DNA from: Clostridium sp. AM33-3
Lineage (GTDB): Bacteria; Bacillota; Clostridia; Lachnospirales; Lachnospiraceae
NCBI RefSeq assembly: GCF_003480315.1
Contig: NZ_QUIV01000003.1
Coordinates: 116,195-180,194 of the forward strand
DNA: 64,000 bases
Direction of reading: 5' to 3'
Numbering within the stretch: position 1 is the stretch's first letter; each line of letters begins with the position of its first letter. Below, piece by piece: positions 34,547 through 42,924 of this stretch. The notes under the pieces are model-generated. The model did not search any database and had not been told where the DNA came from. It saw only the letters and a list, made by a program, of their open reading frames with translations. Position numbers and translations under genes: made by a program.

Positions 34547-34555
34547 TGCTATACT
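34547..34555 (+). promoter_or_regulatory. Extended -10 promoter of the LacI-type regulator
   Basis: TGCTATACT with no strong -35 at normal spacing. The gene starts at ATG 34626 after AGGAGGGAAATTTT. Confidence 0.6.
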
Positions 34556-34625
34556 AGTTACTAGAAAATTAATCCTATTCCAAAATGATTGTAAATCATA
34601 TGCAAACTATCAGGAGGGAAATTTT

Positions 34626-36605
34626 ATGACGATTAAAGAAATCGCTGCCAAAGCCGGCGTCTCGATTGCTACGGTTTCACATGTGATCAACCATACACGC
34701 TATGTCAGTCCGGAACTGGTGGATAAAATCGAAGCTATTATTGAAGAAAGTGGATATTCCGAAAAAATCAAAAAGAAAGTACAGAAAATCAGAAGCGGAC
34801 GCAGTTCTCAGATTGTTGCCGTTCTTCCAAACATAAAAAGTGCTCTCTACTGTGATCTCTGCAACCAGCTGCAGGCTTACGCAACTAGCCAGGGATACCA
34901 GTTTTACACTGCTGTCAGCAACGACAATCTGGAAGAAGAACATAGTATACTGAAAAATCTGGTTTCCAGTGCCAAAACAATCGGTATTTTCCTCTCGCCC
35001 ACCAGCAGTAATCCCTCTGATTATTCGTTTCTTTATGAATCAGAGATCCCCTTTATCTGTGTTGAGCGTTATATTGATGATGATATTACTCCCAGAATCT
35101 TATTTGATTATCATGCTGCCTTTCAATCCGCCACTTCTTACTTTTTTGAGAGCGGACACGAAAACGTACTGTTTCTTGTGGAGAAAACAGATAGCCTCGC
35201 TAAACAGGAGAAAATTGCCGGGTACGAAAAAGCTCTGCTGTGCGCTAACCGGACGCTGAGCAACTCCTGCATCGCTGAGATAAGTCTGTATCAGTCCTAC
35301 GATCTCATCAGCCTGAACATTCAAAAAAGCATCAGTCGATATCTACCGACAGCCATTGTTACCGGCGGCAACCGGCTAACTATGTTCCTGCTCAAGGCAC
35401 TTCGGGAACTGGGAAAAGATTGTCCTCGTGACATTTCCATCATCGGATTTGATGATATGCTCTGGTGTGAATTGACTGCGCCGCCGCTATCCTGTATTCA
35501 CAGAGATATCCGCCAGATGGCAGAACTGGCATCACAGGCACTATTCGACCGTATCAACCATCTCCCCGCATCCCCTCTCGCCCGGTATGCCGATGTTCAT
35601 CTGATTTTGCGTGACTCCACCCGTATGATCGACAACGGTCCCCTGGGCGAGCAGGCAGTTTCACCGGACAGCATTTCTCTCTCCGCAGAAGAAAAAGCGC
35701 TTTTGAAAAAGGGGCATTATCAGGTTGCCGTCTCATTTCACTATACGGGGACCGCATGGGCGGCCCTTCACCAGAAAGGCATCCGGGATGAATTGGAACA
35801 ATATGGCATAGACATTATTTCTACCATGGATGCTCATTTCGACCCGGTGCTCCAGAACATGCAGCTTGAAAGCATCAAAATGCAGCATCCAGATGCGGTG
35901 ATCGCCATTCCCAGTGATGATGTTGAAACCGGACCTGCTTTTCAGGAATTATCCAGGATGACACGTCTGGTTTTTCTGAGCAACGTTCCGCAAAATTTCA
36001 ACCGCAACGATTATGTCTCCTGTATCTCCGTCAACGAACGGGAAAACGGCACCAATACAGGACGCATGATCGGCGAATATCTGAAGGATAAAGCCCATGC
36101 CAAAGTCGGTTTCATCATCCATGGTGCCATGTTTTACGGCACTACTGAGCGTGATAACTATGCCGAAAAAACATTGCGGGAATCCTATCCCAACATTGAA
36201 ATCATAGCCCGAAAAGGCTTCATCCAAATTGAAAATGCCTACAAAGTATGTCTGGAAATGGTCACAGAACATCCGGATATCCAGGCACTTTATGTAAGCT
36301 GGGACAGACCGGCCCTTCTTGCCATCAAGGCCTTAAAAGCTTTGAACCGGACGGATATTGCTGTCTTTACCACGGATCTGGATTTCGAGATTGCGGACGA
36401 AATGAACAAAGGCTTTGTAAAAGGGCTCAGCACCCAGAGACCCTATGACCAGGGAAAAGCGGCCGCTCTTGCAGTCGCTAAATCTCTGGTCAGTGATAAC
36501 GTTCCAAAATATATTGGAGTGCAGCCTTATGTAGTTCATGAAAAACAGTTGAAACGCGCCTGGAAAGATATCTTCTTTGAGGCATTGCCGGAAGAGTTGG
36601 GATAA
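34626..36605 (+). CDS. LacI-family regulator with two periplasmic-binding-type sensor domains
   Basis: The 659-residue protein is about twice the normal length. It has a LacI helix-turn-helix (residues 1-50, TIKEIAAKAGVSIATVSHVIN), a first sugar-binding domain as in usual LacI proteins (about 60-325, IGIFLSPTSSNPSDY and ISIIGFDDMLW), then a second RbsB-like domain (about 360-640, HYQVAVSFHYTGTAWAAL, VIAIPSDDVETG, YVSWDRPALLAI). Operators of matching type lie upstream. It is divergent from the fructoside operon, which it likely controls. ATG 34626 has AGGAGGG before it. Confidence 0.9.
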   Translation: MTIKEIAAKAGVSIATVSHVINHTRYVSPELVDKIEAIIEESGYSEKIKKKVQKIRSGRSSQIVAVLPNIKSALYCDLCNQLQAYATSQGYQFYTAVSNDNLEEEHSILKNLVSSAKTIGIFLSPTSSNPSDYSFLYESEIPFICVERYIDDDITPRILFDYHAAFQSATSYFFESGHENVLFLVEKTDSLAKQEKIAGYEKALLCANRTLSNSCIAEISLYQSYDLISLNIQKSISRYLPTAIVTGGNRLTMFLLKALRELGKDCPRDISIIGFDDMLWCELTAPPLSCIHRDIRQMAELASQALFDRINHLPASPLARYADVHLILRDSTRMIDNGPLGEQAVSPDSISLSAEEKALLKKGHYQVAVSFHYTGTAWAALHQKGIRDELEQYGIDIISTMDAHFDPVLQNMQLESIKMQHPDAVIAIPSDDVETGPAFQELSRMTRLVFLSNVPQNFNRNDYVSCISVNERENGTNTGRMIGEYLKDKAHAKVGFIIHGAMFYGTTERDNYAEKTLRESYPNIEIIARKGFIQIENAYKVCLEMVTEHPDIQALYVSWDRPALLAIKALKALNRTDIAVFTTDLDFEIADEMNKGFVKGLSTQRPYDQGKAAALAVAKSLVSDNVPKYIGVQPYVVHEKQLKRAWKDIFFEALPEELG

Positions 36606-37321
36606 AAGCGAGCTGCCTTTACAAATGCTTCAAAAATCTGCCGGATAGCCGGATCCTGCTCCCACAGATATTCCGGATGCCACTGGACTCCCAGAAAGAA
36701 GGGATAATCCGGTTTTTCAACTGCCTCAATCAGATTTCCGGACGCATGGCCGCATGCCACCAGTCCCGGAGCAAGTTTGCGGCATGCCTGGTGATGCATG
36801 CTATTGACATTTAAGGTATTACTGCCCGTAAGCTGTTCCAGAAGTGTTCCAGGCAGCACCTCCACTTTATGGGATGGAATCGCATAATCAAAGGGCTGGA
36901 CATGGGCAATCGGAAAATCCTGCGGGAACTGGCTTGGAATATCCTGATAAATATCTCCACCCAGAGCCACATTCAAAAGCTGGATACCGCGACAGATACC
37001 AAAGACCGGTTTTCCGGTTTGCATTACCAGTTTTAATAGCAGTATTTCCATACGATCACGCCGCAGGCAGACATTTCCACAGTTCGCCTGTGTTTCCTCC
37101 CCAAAATAAAAAGGGTGGATATCCGGACCGCCGGTAAACAAAAAGCCATCAAAGGTATCGACAATCTGCTGGAGATCTTCTTCTTCCAGATCAAGAGGCA
37201 GGATCATCGGAATGCCTCCGGCCGCGCGAATAGCCTTTAAATAAGCTGGCCGCATATATGGTTCATCACGTTCTATGTTGAAGTATGGAGTAAGGGCAAT
37301 CAACGGTTTTTTCTTTGCCAT
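36536..37321 (-). CDS. Class I glutamine amidotransferase-like hydrolase (gamma-glutamyl-GABA hydrolase, peptidase C26)
   Basis: The 261-residue protein has the triad: Cys in FGICRG, and His and Glu in VQWHPEYLW. FTGGPDIHPFYFGE and MILPLDLEEEDL match the PuuD/C26 group that releases glutamate from gamma-glutamyl compounds. Its 3' end overlaps the LacI-type gene by 70 bases on the opposite strand. AAAGGAG lies seven bases before ATG 37321. It has no polyamine genes near it, so its substrate is unknown. Confidence 0.9.
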   Translation of the reverse strand: MAKKKPLIALTPYFNIERDEPYMRPAYLKAIRAAGGIPMILPLDLEEEDLQQIVDTFDGFLFTGGPDIHPFYFGEETQANCGNVCLRRDRMEILLLKLVMQTGKPVFGICRGIQLLNVALGGDIYQDIPSQFPQDFPIAHVQPFDYAIPSHKVEVLPGTLLEQLTGSNTLNVNSMHHQACRKLAPGLVACGHASGNLIEAVEKPDYPFFLGVQWHPEYLWEQDPAIRQIFEAFVKAARFYPNSSGNASKKISFQARFNCFS

Positions 37322-37408
37322 GGGAAATCTCCTTTCAGGAAAAAGAATGTGCCTTGGTACATTCTCGTGGAGCGTTTTTGTATGATAGGACGCAATTTCC
37401 TCTCATAC

Positions 37409-37450
37409 AAAAAATGCCCCTTCTGTACCGCAAATACAGAAGGGGCATTT
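37409..37450 (-). terminator. Terminator after the ferredoxin gene
   Basis: The minus strand has AAATGCCCCTTCTGTA, a short loop, TACAGAAGGGGCATTT and a T run: a 16-bp perfect stem. It stands right after the ferredoxin stop at 37468. Confidence 0.95.
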
Positions 37451-37467
37451 GATGGTTTGAGTTTTAA

Positions 37468-37638
37468 TTAACCCTCGCTGATAGCGCCGGTCGGGCAAAC
37501 ACCTGCACAGGTACCGCAGGAGATGCAAGCATCAGCGTCGATAACGTACTGGCTGTCTCCCTGGGAAATAGCGCTTACCGGGCACTCGCTCTCGCAGGTA
37601 CCGCAACTAACACAAGAATCAGAAATTACATATGCCAT
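37468..37638 (-). CDS. 2[4Fe-4S] ferredoxin
   Basis: The 56-residue protein starts MAYVISDSCVSCGTCESECP and repeats as DADACISCGTCAGVCPTGAI. Each half carries the CxxCxxCxxxCP cluster motif, so eight cysteines bind two [4Fe-4S] clusters. This is the classic clostridial electron carrier for pyruvate:ferredoxin oxidoreductase and hydrogenase. AAGGAGG lies eight bases before ATG 37638. It is a monocistronic gene with its own promoter and terminator. Confidence 0.97.
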   Translation of the reverse strand: MAYVISDSCVSCGTCESECPVSAISQGDSQYVIDADACISCGTCAGVCPTGAISEG

Positions 37639-37682
37639 GATAATATCCTCCTTAAATATTCTATAATCATTTCGCTGACATC

Positions 37683-37711
37683 ATTGTATACTATATTTTA
37701 AAAATATTCAA
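37683..37711 (-). promoter_or_regulatory. Promoter of the ferredoxin gene
   Basis: TTGAAT (37706-37711) and TACAAT (37683-37688) with a 17-bp spacer on the minus strand, 45 bases before the start codon. Confidence 0.75.
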
Positions 37712-37863
37712 GAGGGAAATATTGCACTTTTGAACAAAATAAGGTACAATATTGAGTTAGCTCTGGGTAACTATTTTAAAATAATTCCTAGAAAAAGACT
37801 ATGAATTGTATATATTCAATAAAATTTCAGCATGTATCCTGTCTCCTGTTTTATGAATATTAC

Positions 37864-37892
37864 TTGCGTATTTTGGTGAAAAGTATTATAGT
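37864..37892 (+). promoter_or_regulatory. Promoter of the DUF1858 gene
   Basis: TTGCGT (37864-37869) and TATAGT (37887-37892), spacer 17 bp, followed by AAAGGAGG before ATG 37926. Confidence 0.7.
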
Positions 37893-37925
37893 GTAATGTA
37901 GTATATCCAAAAGGAGGAATTTCAC

Positions 37926-38126
37926 ATGCAGATCAGTAAAGATATGTTAATCGGTGAGCTGCTTCAGAAGAGCGATCTGATCGCCCCGATTTTAATGCGT
38001 GCAGGTATGCATTGCCTGGGTTGCCCGTCTTCTCAGGGAGAGTCTCTGGAAGAGGCATGCATGGTTCATGGTATTGATTGTGATGCGCTGGTAAACGGCA
38101 TCAATGAGATCCTGGCTGATAAATAA
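37926..38126 (+). CDS. DUF1858-family small CxxC protein
   Basis: The 66-residue protein [19 protein letters not shown]... carries HCLGCPSSQ with a CxxC pair, the mark of DUF1858 (hybrid-cluster-protein-associated redox disulfide domain). AAAGGAGG lies eight bases ahead. It sits divergently from the ferredoxin gene, which suggests a shared redox role; the exact function is unknown. Confidence 0.85.
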   Translation: MQISKDMLIGELLQKSDLIAPILMRAGMHCLGCPSSQGESLEEACMVHGIDCDALVNGINEILADK

Positions 38127-38143
38127 AGAGCGGAAACGCATCG

Positions 38144-38185
38144 AAAAAGCGTGTGGGAACGAACAATCGTCTCCACACGCTTTTT
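38144..38185. terminator. Two-way terminator between the DUF1858 and MerR genes
   Basis: AAAAAGCGTGTGG and CCACACGCTTTTT form a 13-bp perfect stem, with T on one side and A on the other, so it can stop transcription of both the plus gene at 37926 and the minus gene at 38187. Confidence 0.9.
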
Positions 38186-38186
38186 A

Positions 38187-38963
38187 TTATAACTTCTTCC
38201 CACTCCGTCCGAATCTCTTTTTCCGGAAAAACGGCATTCTTGCCGCTGCCGCCTCTGCCTTTCCCTTGTTTTCCTTCTGATGGGCCCGCAGCAGCTCATC
38301 CAGCGCTTTGAACCGCTCTTCCTCCTTCTCGTCACTGATCCGCATCATGTACTCCAGCTCCTGCACCATACGATCGTTGACCTGACGGCTGATTTCCTCA
38401 CTCAGAGCTTCATTATTCTGCCTCATAGCCTGTCCAATGGCATTGCCTATGATGTGGTTCATGAGCTGCTGAAACTGATCCAGCTTTTCCTGATGCGACA
38501 TTACCGCAGGCTCTTCTTCCATTCTGGCTGCTACCTCTGTCTTTGCTTCCCCGTCCATATTGCTCTCCACACTCTCCTCATTCATACTATCTGGCGTTGC
38601 CATATCCTGGCCGGTTTCCGCCGCATAACGATACACAGTTTCCGGCTCCAGCTGCGCCGCACCGGTCGATGTCTGTCTCAGAATTTCCGCAGCATTCTGC
38701 CTCAGGACCTCATTGAGATCCAATTCCTGCTCTCCAGCCAGCATCCTTTTTAACACCGGTTCAATTGCCTTCAGCTGATACCCTTTTTCCTTTAGCTCAT
38801 TAATCTTTTGGAACATCTCAATATGCAGCTTTGTATAATACCGTTGATTTTTTCTGTCCCGCGGTATCTCCAGATGCAGCTCGTCCTCCCAGTAACGGAG
38901 CACATGATTCTCCACCCCCACCAGCCTGCTGGCCTGGGATATGGAGTAACGTCTCTCAGCCAT
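38187..38963 (-). CDS. MerR-family regulator with coiled-coil tail
   Basis: The 258-residue protein has a MerR winged helix-turn-helix (about 1-75, RYSISQASRLVGVENHVLRYWEDEL... QRYYTKLHIEMFQKINELKEKGY), followed by a long Glu/Gln-rich coiled coil with a short basic tail (KKRFGRSGKKL). There is no ligand-binding domain, so it may bind DNA as a structural factor like RacA rather than sense a small molecule. It stands alone. Confidence 0.85.
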   Translation of the reverse strand: MAERRYSISQASRLVGVENHVLRYWEDELHLEIPRDRKNQRYYTKLHIEMFQKINELKEKGYQLKAIEPVLKRMLAGEQELDLNEVLRQNAAEILRQTSTGAAQLEPETVYRYAAETGQDMATPDSMNEESVESNMDGEAKTEVAARMEEEPAVMSHQEKLDQFQQLMNHIIGNAIGQAMRQNNEALSEEISRQVNDRMVQELEYMMRISDEKEEERFKALDELLRAHQKENKGKAEAAAARMPFFRKKRFGRSGKKL

Positions 38964-39053
38964 CCTTTTCTCTCCTTAAGGTCTTTCCATAATTTCATAC
39001 AGCTTATTTAATACTATGAACCAGTCCTCAGAATTATGCTTAAGGGGGAAAAG

Positions 39054-39084
39054 AAAAAGAGATGAATCCGAGGACTCATCTCTT
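39054..39084 (-). terminator. Terminator of the TRAP operon
   Basis: On the minus strand AAGAGATGA and TCATCTCTT form a 9-bp stem around GTCCTCGGAT, followed by TTTC. It closes 39102-44007. Confidence 0.85.
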
Positions 39085-39101
39085 GTAATGCTCCAATTCT
39101 T

Positions 39102-39788
39102 CTATTGTTCATTCTCTGCCTGCCGGTAGATCTGGATTGTGGAATACACGTGCTGCTCCAGTGCCTTTTTTAAACCTTCCGTATCGCAAAGTTCCAGCTG
39201 GTTTACGATGTTCGTATGCTCCCACTGAACACCTCGTAATGTTTCTTTATTATGACATGTAAAACCAGTGAACATACCTGCATAAACATTCAGGCTTTCA
39301 TACATGTTCACGATCTGGTCATTCTGGCAGCATTTGATGATTTCCGTATGAAGCCGCCGGTCGTATTCGGACAGATGGCTGAAATTTTCCTTTGTGTAGT
39401 CCTGAATACATTTCTCATAAGCCTCGTTAGTTACCTGCAGAAGTTTCCGCACATTACTGATGAACTGCTCATCGCGCCGTACGGTATCTACAGCCGCAGC
39501 AGCGCAAAACTGTTCAATCATCAGCCGGGCTTCCCAGTTATTCTTCATATCCTGAAAAGTAAAAGTGCGCACACGCATGCCGCATTTCGGAATGGAAACC
39601 ACAAGTCCCGTTGACACAAGCTGGTTTAATGCCTGTTTCACCGGCGTCTCACTGGCACCAAATTCTTCGCATAGCCAGCGCACAGTCAGGCGATCACCCT
39701 GAGCGTATTCCTGTTTCTGTATTTTCTGCCGTATTTTCTGCGCGATCTCATCGGCTAACAATTCCGTTCGTGTGCGTATCTCTCCCAT
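39102..39788 (-). CDS. GntR-family regulator, FadR/FCD subgroup
   Basis: The 228-residue protein has an N-terminal winged helix-turn-helix (about 1-75, RLTVRWLCEEFGASETPVKQALNQLV) and a C-terminal all-helical FCD domain (about 90-220) that binds an acid effector with a metal. It is the last gene of the TRAP-dehydratase operon, so it likely senses the acid sugar or its product and acts on the TTAGATCTAA sites upstream of dctP. Confidence 0.93.
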   Translation of the reverse strand: MGEIRTRTELLADEIAQKIRQKIQKQEYAQGDRLTVRWLCEEFGASETPVKQALNQLVSTGLVVSIPKCGMRVRTFTFQDMKNNWEARLMIEQFCAAAAVDTVRRDEQFISNVRKLLQVTNEAYEKCIQDYTKENFSHLSEYDRRLHTEIIKCCQNDQIVNMYESLNVYAGMFTGFTCHNKETLRGVQWEHTNIVNQLELCDTEGLKKALEQHVYSTIQIYRQAENEQ

Positions 39789-39822
39789 CTCTCCACTCTC
39801 CAGTTGCTTTTCGTATCTTTAA

Positions 39823-40992
39823 TTACTTTATAACATATTTTTCCATTTTCGACCAGTCTAAATCAACGCCCAGACCGTCTCCCTCCGGTACGAAAAAGCT
39901 CATCTGGCTGTCTGTCTCAAAGCTGCCCTTCATGATGTCTGTCTTTAACGGGTTCGGATTCTCCTCAGACTCCATCATCTCCGTATTCGGAAGCGCAGCT
40001 GCCAGATGTAGGCTTGCCGCAAACAGTACAGCAGAACCAAAGCAGTGCAGGGAAATCGGTTTGCTCATCGCCTGCGCCATAGCGCCGATCTTTCGGCACT
40101 CGGTGATGCCGCCAGCCCAGCCGACATCCGGCTGTACAATGCTGATCGCATCTTCCTGCGCCATGTGCTGGAAATTCTTCACGCCCTGTTGGGTCTCGCA
40201 GCCAATGACATGAAGCTGCGGAACTGCAGCATTCAGTTTCTTCATTCCTTCGATATCCTCAAATGGAATCGGCTCCTCCAGCCATGCCACGCCGAGGCGT
40301 GCCAGCTCCGGTGCGAATGATAACGCGGTCTGCGCATCCCAGGAGGCATTGGTATCTACCAGAAGTTTTCCGGAACCAACGATCTGTTTTGCAACCTCAA
40401 TCCGCTTATAATCTTCCTCAACACTGACTGCGCAAGCCTGATTTGCCATATAGGTAAGGGGTGCGTTGGAGCGCTCCAGCGTCCGGCCAATCTTGATCTT
40501 CATGTCACGGTAGCCCTGGTCTTTGTAGTGCTCCAGTTCTTCCTCCAGCTTATGCAGGTCTTTTCCCGGAGCATAGAAACCGCCGCTGGCATAGGACGGT
40601 ACCCGGTCAAGATGCTGGCCCAGCAGCTTGCATACCGGCATATGGGCTGCTTTTCCAAGTAGATCCCACAGTGCGATATCGATGCCGCTCATGGCTCCCA
40701 TAGTCATACTTCTGCGGCCATGAGCAATGGTGCGCCAGTACATGGTATTCCAGTGCTTTTCAATCTCTGTCGGATCCTGGCCGATCAGCATCGGCCCCAG
40801 CTGCTCTTCCACCAGATATTTCATAATCTTAAGCGGAGCGCCATAGGTAAATGCCTCACCGATTCCGTACAGTCCAGCATCGGTTTCGATTTTTACCAGA
40901 AGTGCCTGTCTGGCAGTCGAGGTAGACAACGCATCGCTGATGGGCGAACAGGTACAGCGCAACATAATTCCCCGAATTGCTGTAATCTTCAT
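39823..40992 (-). CDS. Enolase-superfamily acid sugar dehydratase (mandelate racemase subgroup)
   Basis: The 389-residue protein has the capping domain (1-120) and the barrel with the mandelate-racemase residues: KxK base at Lys165/Lys167 (DMKIKIG), metal ligands Asp213 (LLVDTNA), Glu239 (WLEEP) and Glu266 (GCETQQ), and the Asp289/His316 dyad (QPDVGW, ISLHCFG). This arrangement fits dehydration of an aldonate or uronate to a 2-keto-3-deoxy acid. It sits with a TRAP importer. No 2-keto-3-deoxy kinase or aldolase is near, so the substrate cannot be told. Confidence 0.9.
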   Translation of the reverse strand: MKITAIRGIMLRCTCSPISDALSTSTARQALLVKIETDAGLYGIGEAFTYGAPLKIMKYLVEEQLGPMLIGQDPTEIEKHWNTMYWRTIAHGRRSMTMGAMSGIDIALWDLLGKAAHMPVCKLLGQHLDRVPSYASGGFYAPGKDLHKLEEELEHYKDQGYRDMKIKIGRTLERSNAPLTYMANQACAVSVEEDYKRIEVAKQIVGSGKLLVDTNASWDAQTALSFAPELARLGVAWLEEPIPFEDIEGMKKLNAAVPQLHVIGCETQQGVKNFQHMAQEDAISIVQPDVGWAGGITECRKIGAMAQAMSKPISLHCFGSAVLFAASLHLAAALPNTEMMESEENPNPLKTDIMKGSFETDSQMSFFVPEGDGLGVDLDWSKMEKYVIK

Positions 40993-41022
40993 ATCATCGT
41001 TTCCTCATCTTTCTTCTTATAA

Positions 41023-42315
41023 TTAAACGCTCATTCCCAGCATAGTCGGGAACCACAGGCTCAGCTGTGGGATAAAAGTTACCAGAAGCAGTGCAGCAAG
41101 CAGCGCGCCCAGCCACGGAACCAGTGCCCTGGAGAAGCGGCCAATGGAAATGTGGCCTATCTTACTGATTACAAACAGAACCAGACCAAACGGCGGTGTC
41201 AGCAGACCAATCATTAAATTCAGAACCATAATGATACCGAACTGAGTCAAGTTGATATTATAGGCTGTCAGCAGCGGAAGGATCAACGGCACTACGATGG
41301 TGATTGCAGATGCAGTCTCCAGAAAGCAGCCTACGATCAGCAGAAATACATTGATAATCAGGAGCAGCGTTACCTTGCTGGATACCACACTGGTCATGGA
41401 AGTCAGGATCATCTGTGGGATTTTGGCACGGGTAGCTACATAACCGAAGAAGGTTGCGCCTGCAATGATCAGAGCGATGGTCAGGGAATCTCTTACGGTC
41501 TCCTTTAAAATAGCGATAAATTTCTTTAAGCTCAACTCACGGTATACAACCACATCCAGAAATAGGCTGTATAATACGACGATTGCAGCACTCTCAGTAG
41601 GAGTGAATACACCGCCGTAAATACCAACCAGAAGGATGATCGGCGCCATAAGCGGTAAAAACCCCTCTTTTAATGCATGACCAAACTCATGGAAGGTCGG
41701 GAATTTGGTTCTCGGATAATGACGCTTGATTGCGTAAATGGTTACGACAACCATCATTAACAGTGCCATAACGATTCCAGGAACAATACCTGCCATGAAC
41801 AGGGCTCCTACGGACGCACCGGAAACGGTTGCGTATACAACCAGCGGAATGCTCGGCGGGATGATTGGTCCCATGGTGGAGGAAGCTGCGGTTACACAGC
41901 AGGAGAAATCGTTATCAAATCCATTTTCATTCATGGCCTTGATCTCAATGGCTCCAAGACCGCCGGCATCGGATACTGCGGTGCCGGACATACCAGCAAA
42001 AATCACGCTGGATAAAATATTTACATGGCCAAGACCGCCAGGCAGCCAGCCTACTACTTTCATACAGAACGCAAACAGCTTTTTGGTAATACCACCGGTG
42101 TTCATCAGCTTTGCGGCTAAAAGGAACAGCGGGATTGCAAGCAGTGTGAAGGAGTTTGTTCCAGTGTACAGATACTGTGTCAGAATACTCCATTTCATTC
42201 CTGAGGTTGCCATCATCAGCGCACATCCAGTCAACGCCATGCTGATGTATACCGGAACTTTCAGCAGGAACAGCAGCAGCATACAAATAAGAATAACAAC
42301 AATCATGGTTTTCAT
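41023..42315 (-). CDS. dctM: TRAP transporter large permease (DctM)
   Basis: The 430-residue membrane protein has about twelve helices and the family blocks PIIPPSIPLVVYATVSGAS and GLLTPPFGLVLFV. It makes the translocation channel of the sodium-driven acid importer with the small subunit. It overlaps dctQ by four bases. It is the middle of the operon. Confidence 0.95.
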   Translation of the reverse strand: MKTMIVVILICMLLLFLLKVPVYISMALTGCALMMATSGMKWSILTQYLYTGTNSFTLLAIPLFLLAAKLMNTGGITKKLFAFCMKVVGWLPGGLGHVNILSSVIFAGMSGTAVSDAGGLGAIEIKAMNENGFDNDFSCCVTAASSTMGPIIPPSIPLVVYATVSGASVGALFMAGIVPGIVMALLMMVVVTIYAIKRHYPRTKFPTFHEFGHALKEGFLPLMAPIILLVGIYGGVFTPTESAAIVVLYSLFLDVVVYRELSLKKFIAILKETVRDSLTIALIIAGATFFGYVATRAKIPQMILTSMTSVVSSKVTLLLIINVFLLIVGCFLETASAITIVVPLILPLLTAYNINLTQFGIIMVLNLMIGLLTPPFGLVLFVISKIGHISIGRFSRALVPWLGALLAALLLVTFIPQLSLWFPTMLGMSV

Positions 42316-42851
42316 ATTCCCAGATCCACCTCCGACTCTTCTTTTCTTGCCTGTTCTTTTTCTTCCGCATTGATATCAAAGCACTCATTCTTTCCAAGGG
42401 CTGACATAACTGCCTTCACAACTGCAACTACAGCCAGGAACGCAAAAGAAACAAAGAATGCATAATACAGCCAGTTCATCTTAATCCAAGTCATAGAAAC
42501 CGCAGTTACGCCCTTGTTGCTTCCGATGAAGGTAACCAGGCTGCGCATGCACAGACATGCAAATACTGCAATCAGAAGATTTACCAGGGTATCAACGACT
42601 CTACGAATTCCCTTCGGTAAAATGTTGACTACCATATCAACGGAAATATCAGCACCCTCTGTCAGAGCCAGCGGCGCTCCGAGAAAGATCAGCAGGCTGA
42701 AAGCCAGTCTGGAAAGCTCCTCTGTAAAGTTCTGACCGATGGTAAACAGTCTGCATACAATCTGAATACACATACATCCCAGAATTACCAGTAACAAACA
42801 TACACATATCGCTTCTACTATTTTCAAATACCAGCGAGCAATCTGTTTCAT
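42312..42851 (-). CDS. dctQ: TRAP transporter small permease (DctQ)
   Basis: The 179-residue protein has four predicted membrane helices (about 10-32, 44-65, 83-105, 128-150) and a charged C-terminal tail, as DctQ. FTEELSRLAFSLLIFLGAPLALTEGADISVDM is the conserved DctQ block, and the protein is a partner of DctM. It overlaps dctM in an ATGA-type junction. Confidence 0.93.
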   Translation of the reverse strand: MKQIARWYLKIVEAICVCLLLVILGCMCIQIVCRLFTIGQNFTEELSRLAFSLLIFLGAPLALTEGADISVDMVVNILPKGIRRVVDTLVNLLIAVFACLCMRSLVTFIGSNKGVTAVSMTWIKMNWLYYAFFVSFAFLAVVAVVKAVMSALGKNECFDINAEEKEQARKEESEVDLGI

Positions 42852-42924
42852 TAATTCATGCCTCCTATTTCTTTATATAGAAAGGGCGCTAAACTTTTCC
42901 AGCTCAGCGCCCCTGCCATAAGCC

